Source: Flaccisagitta enflata
Taxonomy: Eukaryota; Chaetognatha; Sagittoidea; Aphragmophora
NCBI GenBank assembly: GCA_965153355.1
Contig: OZ231126.1
Location: forward strand, 111,290,001-111,354,000
Reading direction: 5' to 3'
DNA: 64,000 nt
Positions 23,093 through 36,322 of the stretch are shown one piece after another. The position numbers were made by a program, and so were the translations under genes. Every line of letters begins with the position of its first letter. Position 1 is the stretch's first letter. The notes under the pieces were generated by a model. It was not told the DNA's origin. It saw only the letters and a program-made list of their open reading frames with translations, and searched no databases.

Positions 23093-24019
23093 GTTATGGT
23101 CAATAAGTGCGCCTTGCTCGATTAATTATTTGTGAATGACTGCTCTGAATGAATGACTGAATATCTGAACGACCAAATGAATTTGGCAAAAAAACAAGAT
23201 CGGAAAACGAAACTGCGCGTCTTCCAGTCCTCAGAAATCATGGCTACAATTTCCATCTTGTTTGCATTGACAAAGGGGTGATGGTAGACTGACAAAAGCG
23301 AAGGGTCTCAATAAAGGCTTTCCCTTCTTTTTACAAGCTTTTCAACTATTGTAAAGACAAATGGAGAAAATTAGGAATGGACTGACAGATTGGATGACCA
23401 ATCTGCCGACTGATGAATTATAGCACTAGAATTATAGATGGAAAGCCGATTTCAGCCCCTCACATTTTGCCTAGAAAAAAAAACACGCAATCATTGATGA
23501 ATGAAAAGATCTAATTCTAAGAAAAAAACAGAACAAAACATGTATTGTAAAATGAAAGTGGAAGGACATTCATGGAAAAGAGAAAAAAACATTAGACCTA
23601 AGTCGCGTGCGTCAGTACTTTGAAAAAAAGTCAGGCAGACAGACAGACAAACAATCGTTTTAGAAAAAACATTTGAAATAGCTGTTTCTATTAAAAAAAA
23701 TGCGATAAAAAGCCTATAAAACGACTTTGAGATGGACGGCCAGACCAATGGACTGACAAACCAATGGATGGAAATTAACAACTACAAACCAACCAATTGA
23801 CTAACGAAAAAGGCACAGTGGTTAATTAGTACCTTCAAAAACATTTAAAAAGTCTTTAAATTGTGAAAAAAAAAACGCCCTTACAGCAACTTTTGATTAA
23901 CAGATGAACGGACCAACCGACCAACCTGTGGACTAATTAAAAAGTGGCTTGAAATTGTTCACGAATGCCTTAAAACCCTCAAAAACATCTAAAACATCCT
24001 AAAATTGTGTAAAACACCC

Positions 24020-24107
24020 ATAAAACGACCTTGTGACCAACGAACCAACAGACCAATGGACCAATGGGCCGAAAAGTGGCTCTTAGAGTCGCATAGCACG
24101 CGACTAA
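24020..24107 (+). mobile_element. Pearl/Helitron-like repeat tail
   Basis: ACCAACGAACCAACAGACC, then AAGTGGCTCTTAGAGTCGC and AGCACGCGACTAAAAA at the end. Several related fragments with (TAAAACACCC)-like spacers lie at 23700-24020. Confidence 0.6.
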
Positions 24108-24216
24108 AAAGTCCTTAATGGACCCACAGATGGACCAGCATGCAATAAATTGCGTGACGGTAGCCAAAGGTCACACAGTGAAAGGTTTATTAGAAACTTC
24201 ATAAAACCAGGGAGGA

Positions 24217-24302
24217 AAAGCCGGTGATGGAGAGGTAAAAAAAAAAAGATTGATGGAAGAACCCGGTGATGGAGAGGTAAAAAAAAAAAGATTGATGGAA
24301 AT
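24217..24302. repeat. 43-bp tandem duplication
   Basis: Two near-identical copies of a 43-bp unit starting GGTGATGGAGAGGTAAAAAA. An imperfect ATTTTGTCA(T/C)CA repeat follows at about 24365-24450. Confidence 0.85.
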
Positions 24303-24663
24303 GACAAACATATGACCAATGAGGGATCAAATGAATGAAAAAATTAAATGAATAATTTTGACTCAAAATTTCGTCGTTAAATTTTGTTACCAGATTTTGT
24401 CATCAGATTTTGTCATCAAATTTTGTCACCAAATTTTCATTTTGTCACCAAATATTACCGAGTCTTATGAAACGTTGGCTCTTACTGGAGCCTGACTTAA
24501 ACTAATACAAATGATGAAAGGCCAAAATTGAAAGGAGGAATAGGATGTACAACCAACTTATTTAGAGACAATGTAGCCTTAGAAAACGCTTCTGATTAAA
24601 AAGGTTCATTGGACCCCGTTAGACCCCGTTATTAGATTCATTTGCCCATTGATACTAAGGGAA

Positions 24664-27600
24664 AACAAGGCCAACACCTATAAGTCGCGTGCAAGACTTA
24701 CTTACATAATCGTCAAATTATATAAGTACATTATTTCCTGTAATGACAAATAATTGACAATAATGACTATAATTACCTATTGACCTAGAATTTCCTATAA
24801 TGACCTATAATTACCTATAATTACCCATAATCAAATAATGACCTATAAGTACCAATAAAGACCTATGAATACCTATAATTACATATGGACCAATAATTAC
24901 ATAAAATGACGTATGATTACCCATAATTACCCATAATTACCTTTAATAACATAATGATCTATGATGACCTATGATTACCTATAATTACCTATAATTACCC
25001 ATAATTAAACAATGACCTATAAGTACCTATAAAGACCTATGATTACCTATAATTACAGATGGACCAATAATAACCTATAATGACCTATGATTACCCATGA
25101 TTACCCATGACTACCTTTGATAATATAATGACCTATAATGACCTTTGATTACCTATAATTACCTATAATTGAATAATGACCTATAATTACCTATAATTGT
25201 CTATTGATGTATAATTACCTATAATGACTTATGATTACCTATGATTACATGATGACCTATAATTACCTTTAGTGACCTTTGATTACCTATAATTACCCAT
25301 AATTTCAAAATAACCTATTATTACCTATAATTATCTATAATGACCTATAATTACCTTTAATTACTTAATGACCTATAACTACCTATAATGATCTAAAATT
25401 ACCTATAATCATCTATAATTACATAATGACCTATAATTACCAATAATGACCTATGATTGCATGATGACCTTTAATGATCTATAATTACCTATTAAGACCT
25501 ATAATTACCTATAATAACATAATGACCTATCATTACCTATAATTACCTATAATGACCTATAATTACCTATGATTACATACTCACCTATAATTACCAATAA
25601 TGACCTATAATTGCATAATAACCTATAGATTACCTATAATGACCTATAATTACATAATGACCTATAATTACCTATAATGACCTATGATTACCTATAATGA
25701 CCTATAATTACCTATAATTGCATGACCTATAATGACCTAATATTACCTATGATTACCCAAAATTGCACAATGACCTATAATTACCTATGATTATGTAAAT
25801 ATAAAGTGAAATGACTATATTGACTAAAATGACTAAAATGACTTAGAATAGCTTAGAATGATTAAAAATGACTTAAAATGACCTAAAATGATGTATAATT
25901 ACTTATAATGACTTAAAATGACATAAAATGACTTAAAATGACTTATAATGATGAAAAGGATTATATTGACTAAAATGGCAATAATGACTTAAAATGACTT
26001 GGAATGACTTAAAATGCCTTAAAGTCACTTGAAATGACTTAAAATCACTTGAAATGACTTAGAATAACTTGAAATGACTTAGAATAACTTGAAATGACTT
26101 AGAATGACTTAAAATGATAAAAAGGGCTATATTGACTGTAATGACAATAATGACTTAAAATGACTTAAAATGACTTAGAATGACTAAGAATGACTAAGAA
26201 TGACTAAGAATGACTTAGAATGACTAAAAATGACTTAAAGAAAAAAAATTGATAAAAAAAAGTAAAGTGTGACCAACCGACCAGCCGACCAACCGACTGA
26301 CCAACCAACGGACAAAGCGGGTTGTAGAGTCGCGTGCTCGCGACTAAAAATCAATCAATCATTTTATGCTTGTCGTTTCTACTCTTCCATGCTATATAGC
26401 GCAAGTTCCAAGAGAGAAAGAGACAAGGTAATGCTACTTCTGCCGTTCCATGCATTATGCGCAAGTTCCGACAGCAGAGGTAGAATTGATGTTTTTTTAG
26501 TTGCGTGCATGCGACTCTATAACCCGCTCTGTCGGTCGGTCTGTTGGTCCGTCCGTCCGTTCGTAACACTTAGCTTTTTTTCATCGTTTTACGTCATTTT
26601 GAGGTATTTTATGTCCTTTTAGGTCATTTTAAGTCATTTTAAGTCAGTTCCAGTCATTTTCAGTTAATTTTAGTCACCTAAGTCATTTTGTCATTTTTTG
26701 TCATTTTATGTTATCATAAGTCATTTTAAGTCATTCTTAGTCATTCTAAGTCATCTTAAGTCATTCTAAGTCATTACAAGTCATTCTATGTCATTCTAAG
26801 TCATTCTAAGTCATTCTAAGTTATTTTTCGGCTTTTGTAGTATTTTGTAACACTTTGCTTTTTTTCGTCGTTTTTGGTCAGTTTGGGTTGTCTGGAGTTG
26901 TTTCGAGTCATTTTTTGTTTTGTTTTTTGTCATTTTTGGTTGCTTTTGGTCATTTTTGGTTGCTTTTAGTCATTTTTGGTCATTTTTTGATCATTAACGT
27001 CACTTCGTTCATATAAGTCATTTGTGTCATTTTTGTGCATTTAAAATAGTTTTAAGTCATTTTAAGTCATTTTGGAACTTTCAAGGTCATTTTTTGGTCA
27101 TTTAACATGTTTTTTTGGTAAGTTTTGGTCTTTTAGGTTTTTTGTTTTTTTGGTTTTTTGGTTTTGGGTTTTTTGTTTTTTTTTGGCTTTTGTTTTTTTG
27201 TTTTTCTTTTTAATTTTTTGGTCATTTATGTCTTTTGGTATGTCGTGGTCATCTATGTTTTTTGGTAAGTTTTGGTCATATATGTCATTTCAAGTCTGCT
27301 GGTTTCAGTCTGCTGGTTTCAGTCTGCTGGTTTCAGTCTCATGTTTCAGTCCGCTGGTTTCAGTCTGCTGGTTTAAGTCTGCTGGTTTAAGTCTTTTGAT
27401 TTAAGTCTGCTGGTTTAAGTCTGCTGGTTTAAGTCTGCTGGTTTAAGTCTGCTGGTTTAAGTCTGCTGGTTTAAGTCTGCTGGTTTAAATCTGCTGGTTT
27501 AAGTCTGCTGGTTTAAGTCTGCTGGTTTAAGTCTGCTGGTTTAAGTCTGCTGGTTTAAGTCTGCTGGTTGAAGTCTGCTGGTTGAAGTCTGCTGGTTAAA

Positions 27601-29057
27601 GTCTGCTGGTTTAAGTCCGCTGGTTTAAGTCCGCTAGTTTATGTCTACTGATTAAGGTCTGCTAGTTTAGGTCTGCTGGTTAAGTCTGCTGGTTTAAGTC
27701 AGCTGGTTAAGTTGGCTGGTTTAAGTTGGCTGGTTTAAGTCGGCTGGTTTAAGATGGCTGGTTTAAGTTGGCTGGTTTAAGTTGACTAGTTTAAGTTGGC
27801 TGGTTTAAGTTGGCTGGTTTAAGTTGGCTTGTTTAAGTTGGCTGGTTTAAGTTGGCTTGTTTAAGTTGGCTGGTTTAAGTTGGCTGGTTGAGGTTTGCTG
27901 GTTTTAGTCTGCTGGTTTAAGTCTGCTGGTTTAAGCCTGCTGGTTTAAGTCTGCTGGTTTAAGTCTGCTGTTTTAAGTCTGCTGGTTAAGGTCTGCTGGT
28001 TTAAGTCTGCTGGTTTAAGTCTGCTGGTTTAAGTCTGCTGGTTTAAGTCCGCTGGTTTAAGTCCGCTGGTTTATGTCTACTGATCAAGGTCTGCTAGTTT
28101 AGGTCTGCTGGTTAAGTCTGCTGGTTTAAGTCCGCTAGTTTATGTCTACTGATTAAGGTCTGCTAGTTTAGGTCTGCTGGTTAAGTCTGCTGGTTTAAGT
28201 CAGCTGGTTAAGTTGGCTGGTTTAAGTTGGCTGATTTAAGTCGGCTGGTTTAAGATGGCTGGTTTAAGTTGGCTGGTTTAAGTTGGCTGGTTTAAGTTGG
28301 CTGGTTTAAGTTGGCTGGTTTAAGTTGGCTTGTTTAAGTTGGCTGGTTTAAGTTGGCTTGTTTAAGTTGGCTGGTTTAAGTTGGCTGGTTGAGGTTTGCT
28401 GGTTTTGGTCTGATGGTTTAAGTCTGCTGGTTTAAGTCTGCTGGTTTAAGTCTGCTGGTTTAAGTCTGCTGTTTTAAGTCTGCTGGTTTAAGTCTGCTGG
28501 TCTAAGTCTGCTGGTTTAATTCTGCTGGTTTAAGTCTGCTGGTTTGGCTCTGCTGGTTTGGGTCTGGTTTAAGTCTGGTTAAGGTCTGGTTTAAGTCTGG
28601 TCTAAGTATGGTTTTAGTCTGGTTTTAGTCTGGTTTAAGTCTGGTTTGAGTCTGGTTTAAGTCTGGTTTGAGTCTGGCTTGAGTCTGGCTTAAGTCTGGT
28701 TTAAGTCTGCTTTATGTATGGTTTATGTCTGGTTCAGGTCTGGTTTAGGTCTGGTTTTGGTCTGGTTTAGGTCTGGTTTAATCCTGATTTGAGTCTGGTT
28801 TGAGTCTGGTTTGAGTCTGGTTTGAGTCTGGTTTGAGTCTGGTCTGAGTCTGGTTTGAGTCTGGTTTGAGTCTGGTTTGAGTCTGGTTTGAGTCTGGTTT
28901 GAGTCTTGTTTGAGTTTGGTTTGAGTCTGGTTTGAGTAGGGTTTGGGTCTGGTTTGGGTCTGGGTTAAGTCTGATTTTCGATAAAAAGATTCAATAAGGA
29001 GTCAGGTCAGTTCAGTTATTTTTGTCTCGCACGCGACTTATAGGTGTTGGCCTTGTT
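24664..29057. mobile_element. 4.4-kb nested palindromic element made of minisatellites
   Basis: Perfect 29-base inverted ends at 24664-24692 and 29029-29057 (GGCCAACACCTATAAGTCGC and its complement). An inner inverted pair of pearl-like tails lies at 26268-26348 and 26503-26575, around a unique centre. Left arm: (CCTATAATTA/CCTATAATGA)n at about 24730-25800, then (CTTAAAATGA)n to 26240. Right arm: (AAGTCATTTT)n at 26590-26830, complementary to the left decamer, then a 14-bp unit (GTCTGCTGGTTTAA) at 27290-28560 and an 11-bp unit (GTCTGGTTTGA) to 28970. No gene. Confidence 0.8.
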
Positions 29058-29132
29058 AAGCATATAAATAGGATTTCAGAAAATTGGGCGGTTGACTTTA
29101 CATTGCTTTTCTTCATTACTCCCTTTATATGA

Positions 29133-30927
29133 TGTAAACCTACGACGGCAAAAGGTTATTGGAATGATGCTTTATCTTCTCTTAAACATGATTCTATCAT
29201 TGCACATGACTATTGGAAGTTGAATGGTAGTCCTCGCACGGGGCCTATCTTTGAGGCCAAAAAAGATGCCTATTATAAGTATAAATTATATTTGAAAAAA
29301 TGCAAATGTGAACTCGATCAGAAACGTGTTGACTCTCTTAATGAAGATCTTGTTAACGGAGATCAAAATAAGTTTTGGAAATCTTACAAGTACTTTAATT
29401 ATTCCAAGGGTAACCAGAGTACTTATATTAACGGTTTAAATGACGATAAACAAATTGCTGACTGTTTTGCTAATTGCTTTAACGAAATTTATCAAACTAC
29501 AGATTTAAATCGTTCTTCACAATTGCTTTCTGAATTTCGCGATCGTTATGACAAATATTCTGCCGAACATGTTAATGATAGTATTAGTAATTTTTATCTC
29601 TCTTGGAATGACATGCTTGATGTGATGTCAAAGTTAAAAACGGGTAAATCGTCCGCGTCTTTTATCAAAGCAGAGCACATATTGTATGGTTCCCCTAAAT
29701 TGGCGTGGCATTTACATCTTTTGTTTAATGCTATGATACAACATTCTTATGTTCCTCAGGATTTTTTGAATGGCGTTATTACACCTTTGATAAAAGATAC
29801 GGAGGGTGATCATTCAGATCCAAAAAATTATCGTGGACTCACTTTAGGTGTAGTTTTCTCTTACCTCTTTGAGCATGCTATGTTAATTAAGATTGGTGAT
29901 CTTTTGGAGACTGACTCGGTACAGTTTGGTTACAAAAAACGGCACTCGACGTCACACGCCTTATTTTCACTGAAAGAATGTGTTGAGTATTTCACTAGTC
30001 GTGGTTCAAATATTTTTGCAGCTTTTTTGGACTGCTCGAAAGGATTTGACAAAGTTAATCATAATGGAATGTACATTAAGTTAATGAATCGAGGCATATC
30101 GCTTTGCTTTTTGAATTTACTTATATATTGGTACTCAAATTTGACTAGCTTTGTCAAATGGAACAGTGTTTTCAGTTTATTCTGGAGTGCGCCAAGGTGG
30201 TGTTCTCAGTCCGCGTCTTTTTGCGGTCTACATTGACGATTTGATTAAGCAGCTGCGAAGTCTAAACGTTGGTAGTCATATTATTGATCTTTTTCTGGCT
30301 TGTATAGTGTATGCTGACGATATCTGTCTTTTGGCCCCATGTTGCTCTGCTCTGCAATTATTACTTGACACTTGCGTAGCTTATGGCTTATCTTGGTGTT
30401 TATTGTACAACCCATCTAAATCCAAAGTAATGCATTTTGGCAAAGTCACACATGCACCAACTTTTACGATGTACGGGAAGAAACTGGATTATGTTGATAA
30501 GTATAAATACTTAGGTGTGACTGTCGTTGCCGGGAGTACTTTCTCAACATCGCACTTGAAACCACTTATCAAATTTCGATCTGCTGCTAACACAGTACTT
30601 AATGTTCATCAGAAGCCTTCAGAACCTATTCTCATGAAAATGCTTTATGCTACATGTGTACCGCATCTTACATTTGCATCCGAAATTATTCAATACACTG
30701 TCAGTCAAATGCAGCAATGTAATGTAGCTTTGAATGATTGCATCCGTCGAATTTTTACTTTTAACAGGTGGGAGAGTGTGCGGTTTTTGCGCCTCTCATT
30801 TGGTTTCCCTTCCTTGACTGACATTTTTGAAGGCCGGTCGCGTAAATTTTTGAAACAACTTCCAACATTAGGCAATCCTACTTTGAAATGCTTGCATACG
30901 TTGTATGAACAACGTATATCTGAATAA
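29133..30927 (+). pseudogene. 5'-truncated LINE reverse transcriptase
   Basis: The reverse transcriptase of a non-LTR retrotransposon, which copies its RNA at the target site. The frame is open from 29133 to 30236, then continues in another frame from about 30151 to 30927. Seen in order: fingers region PLIKDTEGDHSDPKNYRGL (about 29785-29845), AAFLDCSKGFDKVNH (motif A with its Asp, about 30020-30060), SGVRQGGVLSPRLFAVYIDD (about 30185-30240), then the catalytic YADD (30310-30321), and a C-terminal helical domain ending EQRISE. The frame change falls between motif A and the VRQGG motif. The endonuclease domain is absent, so the copy is 5'-truncated, as LINE copies usually are. The motif wording fits the CR1/Jockey supergroup. 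A short 3' end (AATAAAAGATGTTATAAGC, about 31018) follows. Not functional as read. Confidence 0.85.
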
Positions 30928-31210
30928 TTCGGTTTCCTCCTCCCCTTTATTTTCTTTACGTCCAAGTAGCTACTTAGTTTATAGGCATGTTGTTGTATGG
31001 TCTGTCATTCATGACGAATAAAAGATGTTATAAGCAAGCCCCAAAACGATAAAACTATACTCAGCAACGCTCTGAGCTTTAGATGCAAAATGATGCCGCA
31101 GAAAAGTGAGAAAACATTGATTCCCCCTGAAAAGTAAGTTAAGGGCCCAAAAGATACAAAACAAAGCCAGGTTATGGCCGATAAAAGTGCGCCGTTCGAG
31201 TATTCATGAA

Positions 31211-31367
31211 TGACTACCTTTAATGAATGAATGAAGGAACGAATGAAGATTTTTTTTTTTGATCATGAGCAATTTGGCTTCTCTCATGTTCAAAAATATA
31301 AGAAAAGGAGACAAAAATAAAGGTGTTTTAACAACTTTGTGACGGATGGTTGGACTGACAGACAGCT
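31211..31367 (+). repeat. 157-bp dispersed repeat, copy 1
   Basis: Nearly identical to 36323-36479 (starts GACTACCTTTAATGAATGAA, ends GGACTGACAGACAGCT). It is the 5' part of a pearl-like element; the copy at 36323 continues into the usual tail, this one does not. Confidence 0.8.
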
Positions 31368-31924
31368 CACTATGGGCCGTGACCGGCAAAAAATCAAACA
31401 TTACTAAAATGAGGAGTACAACAATACCTGATATCTCTCTTAGTTTTCTTCAAACGTTAGCTAACGTTAGACCCTAGGAGGGAAACTGAATGTGCCAGGT
31501 GAAAGCTTTCACTGAGTACTACAACAGATAAAACATACAGGTCCGCGAAATTCTCCGTTCTTTAGTGTGGGACTCGGTTTTCATAACATAGTAAAGTGAC
31601 GATGACCAGGTACAAACTCACTTTGATTTGCTGCTTTGTCATGAGAAACATCTCTCTAATGCTTCGTTTCAATCTTCCTGTACTGAATTCTGACTGTGCT
31701 ACTTTTTTCACACTTTTTCTTTCTTTTTCTTCTTTTTTGATTTTTTTATCGTAAGAGACTGAAAAATGACAAAAAACGATGATGGTCATGTTGATGATGA
31801 CCTTGTAACTTAAATCGATGATGACGATGACCATACATAACGTGCATACTGCCAACTACTCACAAATAAGGATTCAGATGAAAGGATTTCGCTTTGTCTG
31901 CATTGTCAGTATGTCTGACTCTGC

Positions 31925-32058
31925 CCGTCGGTTTGTCTGTGTCTCTGTCGGTCTGTCTGTCTGTCTGTCTTTCTGCCTGGCTGTTTGTCTTTGTCTGTCT
32001 CTGTTTGTCTGTTTGTCTGTTTGTCTTTTTGTCTGTTTGTCTGTGTGTGTGTGTGTGT

Positions 32059-32126
<68 letters not shown>
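31925..32126. repeat. (TGTC)n / (GT)n / (CT)n compound microsatellite
   Basis: A CTGT/TTGT-type tract passes into a short GT run and then a CT run (32062-32126). Confidence 0.97.
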
Positions 32127-32127
<1 letters not shown>

Positions 32128-32385
32128 AACGGGCCGCGCGGTTGCGCGGTTGCGCGGTTACGTTCGTTCGCTCACACCGCTCACTACGTTCACTCGTTCT
32201 ACAGTGCTCCGCTTCACTATGCGCGCATCGCTCACTCGCTCCGCTCACATGCTCGCTCACTCCCTCCCAAGTGAGACAGTTGAAATTCATGAATATGTGT
32301 TCATGCTGTTATCGCGTCTGCCGGGAGCAATCGCCCTAAGATTTTGACCAAAACCAGTCTCATTCTTGCGCTCGCATGCACATAC

Positions 32386-32577
<192 letters not shown>

Positions 32578-32594
32578 AGTGCTGTATACTTTTT

Positions 32595-32648
32595 TTTAGT
32601 CGCATGCTAAGCGACTCTACACCCCGCTTTGTCCGTCTGCCGGTCACA
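32595..32648 (-). mobile_element. Pearl/Helitron-like repeat tail (inverted)
   Basis: TTTAGTCGCATGCTAAGCGA, then CTCTACACCCCGCTTTGTCC: the reverse complement of the standard tail. Confidence 0.6.
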
Positions 32649-33170
32649 TTTTACTTTTTTTTTTTTTTTTTTTTTTTTGCAGTCTGATACATTTGTGTGT
32701 CCGCAACTAAAAAGAATGAAAAATTGTTTGTTCTAATCGTTTTGCATTTTTTTATCATTTTGCTAACAGGTAAATCGCTCAGATTTCTTTTTTCATGAAG
32801 GACCGATTAGAATTTTAATTTGGGATGAGAATCACTGACAAGAATAAGAAAGTTAATAAACAAATGAACAAATGAATAAATGAATGAATGAATGAATGAA
32901 TGAATAAATCAGCAAATGAGCAAATGAATTCGAGAAGACGCACATTTGATAAGTAATGAAGGAATCAGAATGGTGATGAATATGAGCATTTTTTGTGGTT
33001 TTCGCAAAAGACTGGCCTGACAGTTGAATAACAGACAGAACGATGGACGGACATGATCTTTCATAGATGTCCACGGACGCACAGAAATAGGTTTTGATCA
33101 TAACTCAAGATAGCACGCCTAGTTGCTCGACCGGGCGAATGTTTTTTATGCTTGTGAACGCGTTTCTGTT

Positions 33171-33172
33171 GG

Positions 33173-33264
<92 letters not shown>

Positions 33265-33317
33265 GCTGTTGTTGTTGCTGTTGTTGTTGCCGTTGCCGTT
33301 TTTGTTGTTGTTGTTAA
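33171..33317. repeat. (TTG)n trinucleotide repeat
   Basis: About 48 TTG units with a few TGC/GCC changes. The poly-Leu, poly-Cys, poly-Val and poly-Asn frames are the repeat. Confidence 0.98.
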
Positions 33318-33531
33318 TATTAGGGGGGCAGTTGAAATTCATGAAGACGTCTTCACGCAATTAACGATAGTTGTCGTCACTAGAAACACACCTTTTTTTA
33401 TGAATGTAGTGATTGAATGGAGAGAGATAGACAGAATTTTGAATATTGCCGTAAGTTTTGTTATACGTGAAGGAACTCCTTGTGGAAACGCCAGTCCAGT
33501 GTTTTTAATGAAAACTGATGAAGGAGTTTTA

Positions 33532-34122
33532 CTATCTTGCTAAAAAAAATCTTCCGCCCTGTAATAAAAACATATCAATTGGCATAAAAACAGTTAAAAA
33601 TCTGTTACAAATCCATGAATAATTAGATTTAGCTCCTTTTGACTAAATCAGGGCCGACATTTGTTGGGGAAGTGATTGGTAGAGCTTCTAGATGCAATTC
33701 TTGAGTGATGGGTCTCCTGACTTTTCTCACAGATTTTTTTATCTTTTTTTTTCTACATTTACACTCATAGCTACCAAAAATTACATCAAATCATAAAAAA
33801 ATTGGTGACGAAAATAAAGCCCTTCAAATTTGCTATCTGTCTGCGCAAACCGCATCTGTCTAACTCAATGCGTTTAGAAGAAATTTGAAAAACAGTGAAA
33901 AGATGTCATTTAAAATTTGTGTAGAAATAGCATGAGCAAATTTCAAGTATTTCAATCAAAGTTGAATAACTTTTTAACGCATTGACGTAGAGGGATGCGG
34001 TTTGCGAAGATAGCTAGCAAATTTGAAGAGCTTTAATTATCTCACCAATTTTTTTATGATTGCTTGATTTTAAGCTGAGATATACATGTAAATGTGCCGG
34101 AAGATTTTTATTAGCAAGATAG
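33532..34122. mobile_element. Tc1/mariner-type foldback MITE, 591 bp
   Basis: Inverted ends CTATCTTGCTAA and TTAGCAAGATAG inside TA duplications (33530-33531, 34123-34124). The arms stay complementary far inward, for example AAATTTGCTATCT..GCGCAAACCGCATC near 33820-33855 and its complement near 33995-34030. A related sequence occurs inside the element at 46314-48049 (about 46670-46750). No transposase. Confidence 0.8.
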
Positions 34123-34249
34123 TAATGAGCGGGTGCTCACTTTCTTAAACAATTATGTTGAGCATTTATTTGCATGGGCTCATTTTTGTATCTCTCCTAC
34201 GAAAATATGGTGTGGTATTCAAATATAAAAACAAAAACAAAAACGAATT

Positions 34250-35750
34250 GAGGTGGTGGGAGGGATGTTGACCGACTATCAGACGTGTTAAGCTCCTTAG
34301 GCTTTGGTGTTAGGGTGGTTTTAGGGGTGTTGGTGATGGTGATTTGGGGGTTTTGGGTGGTGGTTGGGTATATAACGCCTCTAGTACGCCCAAACCACCC
34401 ATAGTGTTGGTGATTTAGGTGTTAGGGTGGTTTTAGGGGTGTCGGTGATGGTGATTTGGGGGTTTTGGGTGGTGGTTGGGTATATAACGCCTCTAGTATG
34501 CCCAAACCACCCATAGTGTTGGTGATTTAGGTGTTAGGGTGGTTTTAGGGGTGTCGGTGATGGTGATTTGGGGGTTTTGGGTGGTGGTTGGGTATATAAC
34601 GCCTCTAGTATGCCCAAACCACCCATAGTGTTGGTGATTTAGGTGTTAGGGTGGTTTTAGGGGTGTCGGTGATGGTGATTTGGGGGTTTTGGGTGGTGGT
34701 TGGGTATATAACGCCTCTAGTATGCCCAAACCACCCATAGTGTTGGTGATTTAGGTGTTAGGGTGGTTTTAGGGGTGTCGGTGATGGTGATTTGGGGGTT
34801 TTGGGTGGTGGTTGGGTATATAACGCCTCTAGTATGCCCAAACCACCCATAGTGTTGGTGATTTAGGTGTTAGGGTGGTTTTAGGGGTGTCGGTGATGGT
34901 GATTTGGGGGTTTTGGGTGGTGGTTGGGTATATAACGCCTCTAGTATGCCCAAACCACCCATAGTGTTGGTGATTTAGGTGTTAGGGTGGTTTTTGGGGT
35001 GGTCGGTGATGGTGATTTGGGGGTTTTGGGTGGTGGTTGGGTATATAACGCCTCTAGTATGCCCAAACCACCCATAGTGTTGGTGATTTAGGTGTTAGGG
35101 TGGTTTTAGGGGTGTCGGTGATGGTGATTTGGGGGTTTTGGGTGGTGGTTGGGTATATAACGCCTCTAGTATGCCCAAACCACCCATAGTGTTGGTGATT
35201 TAGGTGTTAGGGTGGTTTTAGGGGTGTCGGTGATGGTGATTTGGGGGTTTTGGGTGGGGTTGGGTATATAACGCCTCTAGTATGCCCAAACCACCCATAG
35301 TGTTGGTGATTTAGGTGTTAGGGTGGTTTTAGGGGTGTCGGTGATGGTGATTTGGGGGTTTTGGGTGGTGGTTGGGTATATAACGCCTCTAGTATGCCCA
35401 AACCACCCATAGTGTTGGTGATTTAGGTGTTAGGGTGGTTTTAGGGGTGTCGGTGATGGTGATTTGGGGGTTTTGGGTGGTGGTTGGGTATATAACGCCT
35501 CTAGTATGCCCAAACCACCCATAGTGTTGGTGATTTAGGTGTTAGGGTGGTTTTAGGGGTGTCGGTGATGGTGATTTGGGGGTTTTGGGTGGTGGTTGGG
35601 TATATAACGCCTCTAGTACGCCCAAACCACCCATAGTGTTGGTGATTTAGGTGTTAGGGTGGTTTTAGGGGTGTCGGTGATGGTGATTTGGGGGTTTTGG
35701 GTGGTGGTTGGGTATATAACGCCTCTAGTACGCCCAAACCACCCATAGTG
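34250..35750. repeat. 112-bp satellite, about 13 copies
   Basis: The landmark TATATAACGCCTCTAGTA recurs at 34369, 34481, 34593, 34705 and on to 35713, so the period is 112 with only rare single-base changes and small indels. The plus strand is G-rich (GGGGGTTTTGGGTGGTGG). The array sits between the two halves of a pearl-like element: its last unit runs into that element's tail at 35756. Confidence 0.97.
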
Positions 35751-35755
35751 CAGCT

Positions 35756-35992
35756 GGACGGAACGAGGGATGGACCAACCAAAAACTGGCTCAAGGATTT
35801 ATGTAGCACGTGACTAAAATGGGATGGATGGTAGTCTCAAGCCAGGCGGTATAAAGGTCCCACACATGCACACACGGATGGACAGATTGACAGACGGACG
35901 GATGGACGGACGGATGCACAGATGGATGGATGGACAGATGGATGGACGGATGGATAAAGCCTTTTACAGAGTCGCGTGTATACAACTAAAAA
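35756..35992 (+). mobile_element. Two pearl/Helitron-like tails in tandem
   Basis: The first tail ends GTAGCACGTGACTAAAAT (about 35800-35819). The second has a long ACGGATGG tetranucleotide stretch (35880-35950), then AAAGCCTTTTACAGAGTCGC. The first is almost identical to 36480-36560. Confidence 0.65.
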
Positions 35993-36322
35993 AAAACCTT
36001 GGAAGCGAAAAAAAAAGAAGATAGAAAGGGGAAGCAGCTAAGAAGAGAAAAAAGGATTTTCGGTGATTTAGCCTTTTCGTAGATAAAGTGATTGAAAAAA
36101 ACACAGGAAAAAATAATGTAAGTAAGGAAAACATCCCCCCCCCTCCTTTTTTTCTGCCAAAATCAAAAATGATTCAATCTACCAAATTCACTCAAAATAT
36201 TCTTTATTTCTCTCTCTTACTTTTTTTTTTACCCATGGTGTGGGGTCCCGGGGAGGGGGGTCCCTCTACCCTTAACCTAAAAAAAAATTCTTAGGACACA
36301 TTGGGCGCCACCCAGCTGAGCT

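Noticed and set aside
24700-29000. CRISPR-like array because of regular short repeats
   Set aside because: Repeats are contiguous with no unique spacers, in animal DNA; they are minisatellites.
33094-33543. Long poly-Val, poly-Leu, poly-Cys and poly-Asn frames
   Set aside because: They are the (TTG)n repeat read in different frames; no start context, splice sites or domains.
34250-35750. Repeat array as a CRISPR or protein-coding repeat
   Set aside because: Units are joined without spacers and the frames contain stops; it is a satellite.
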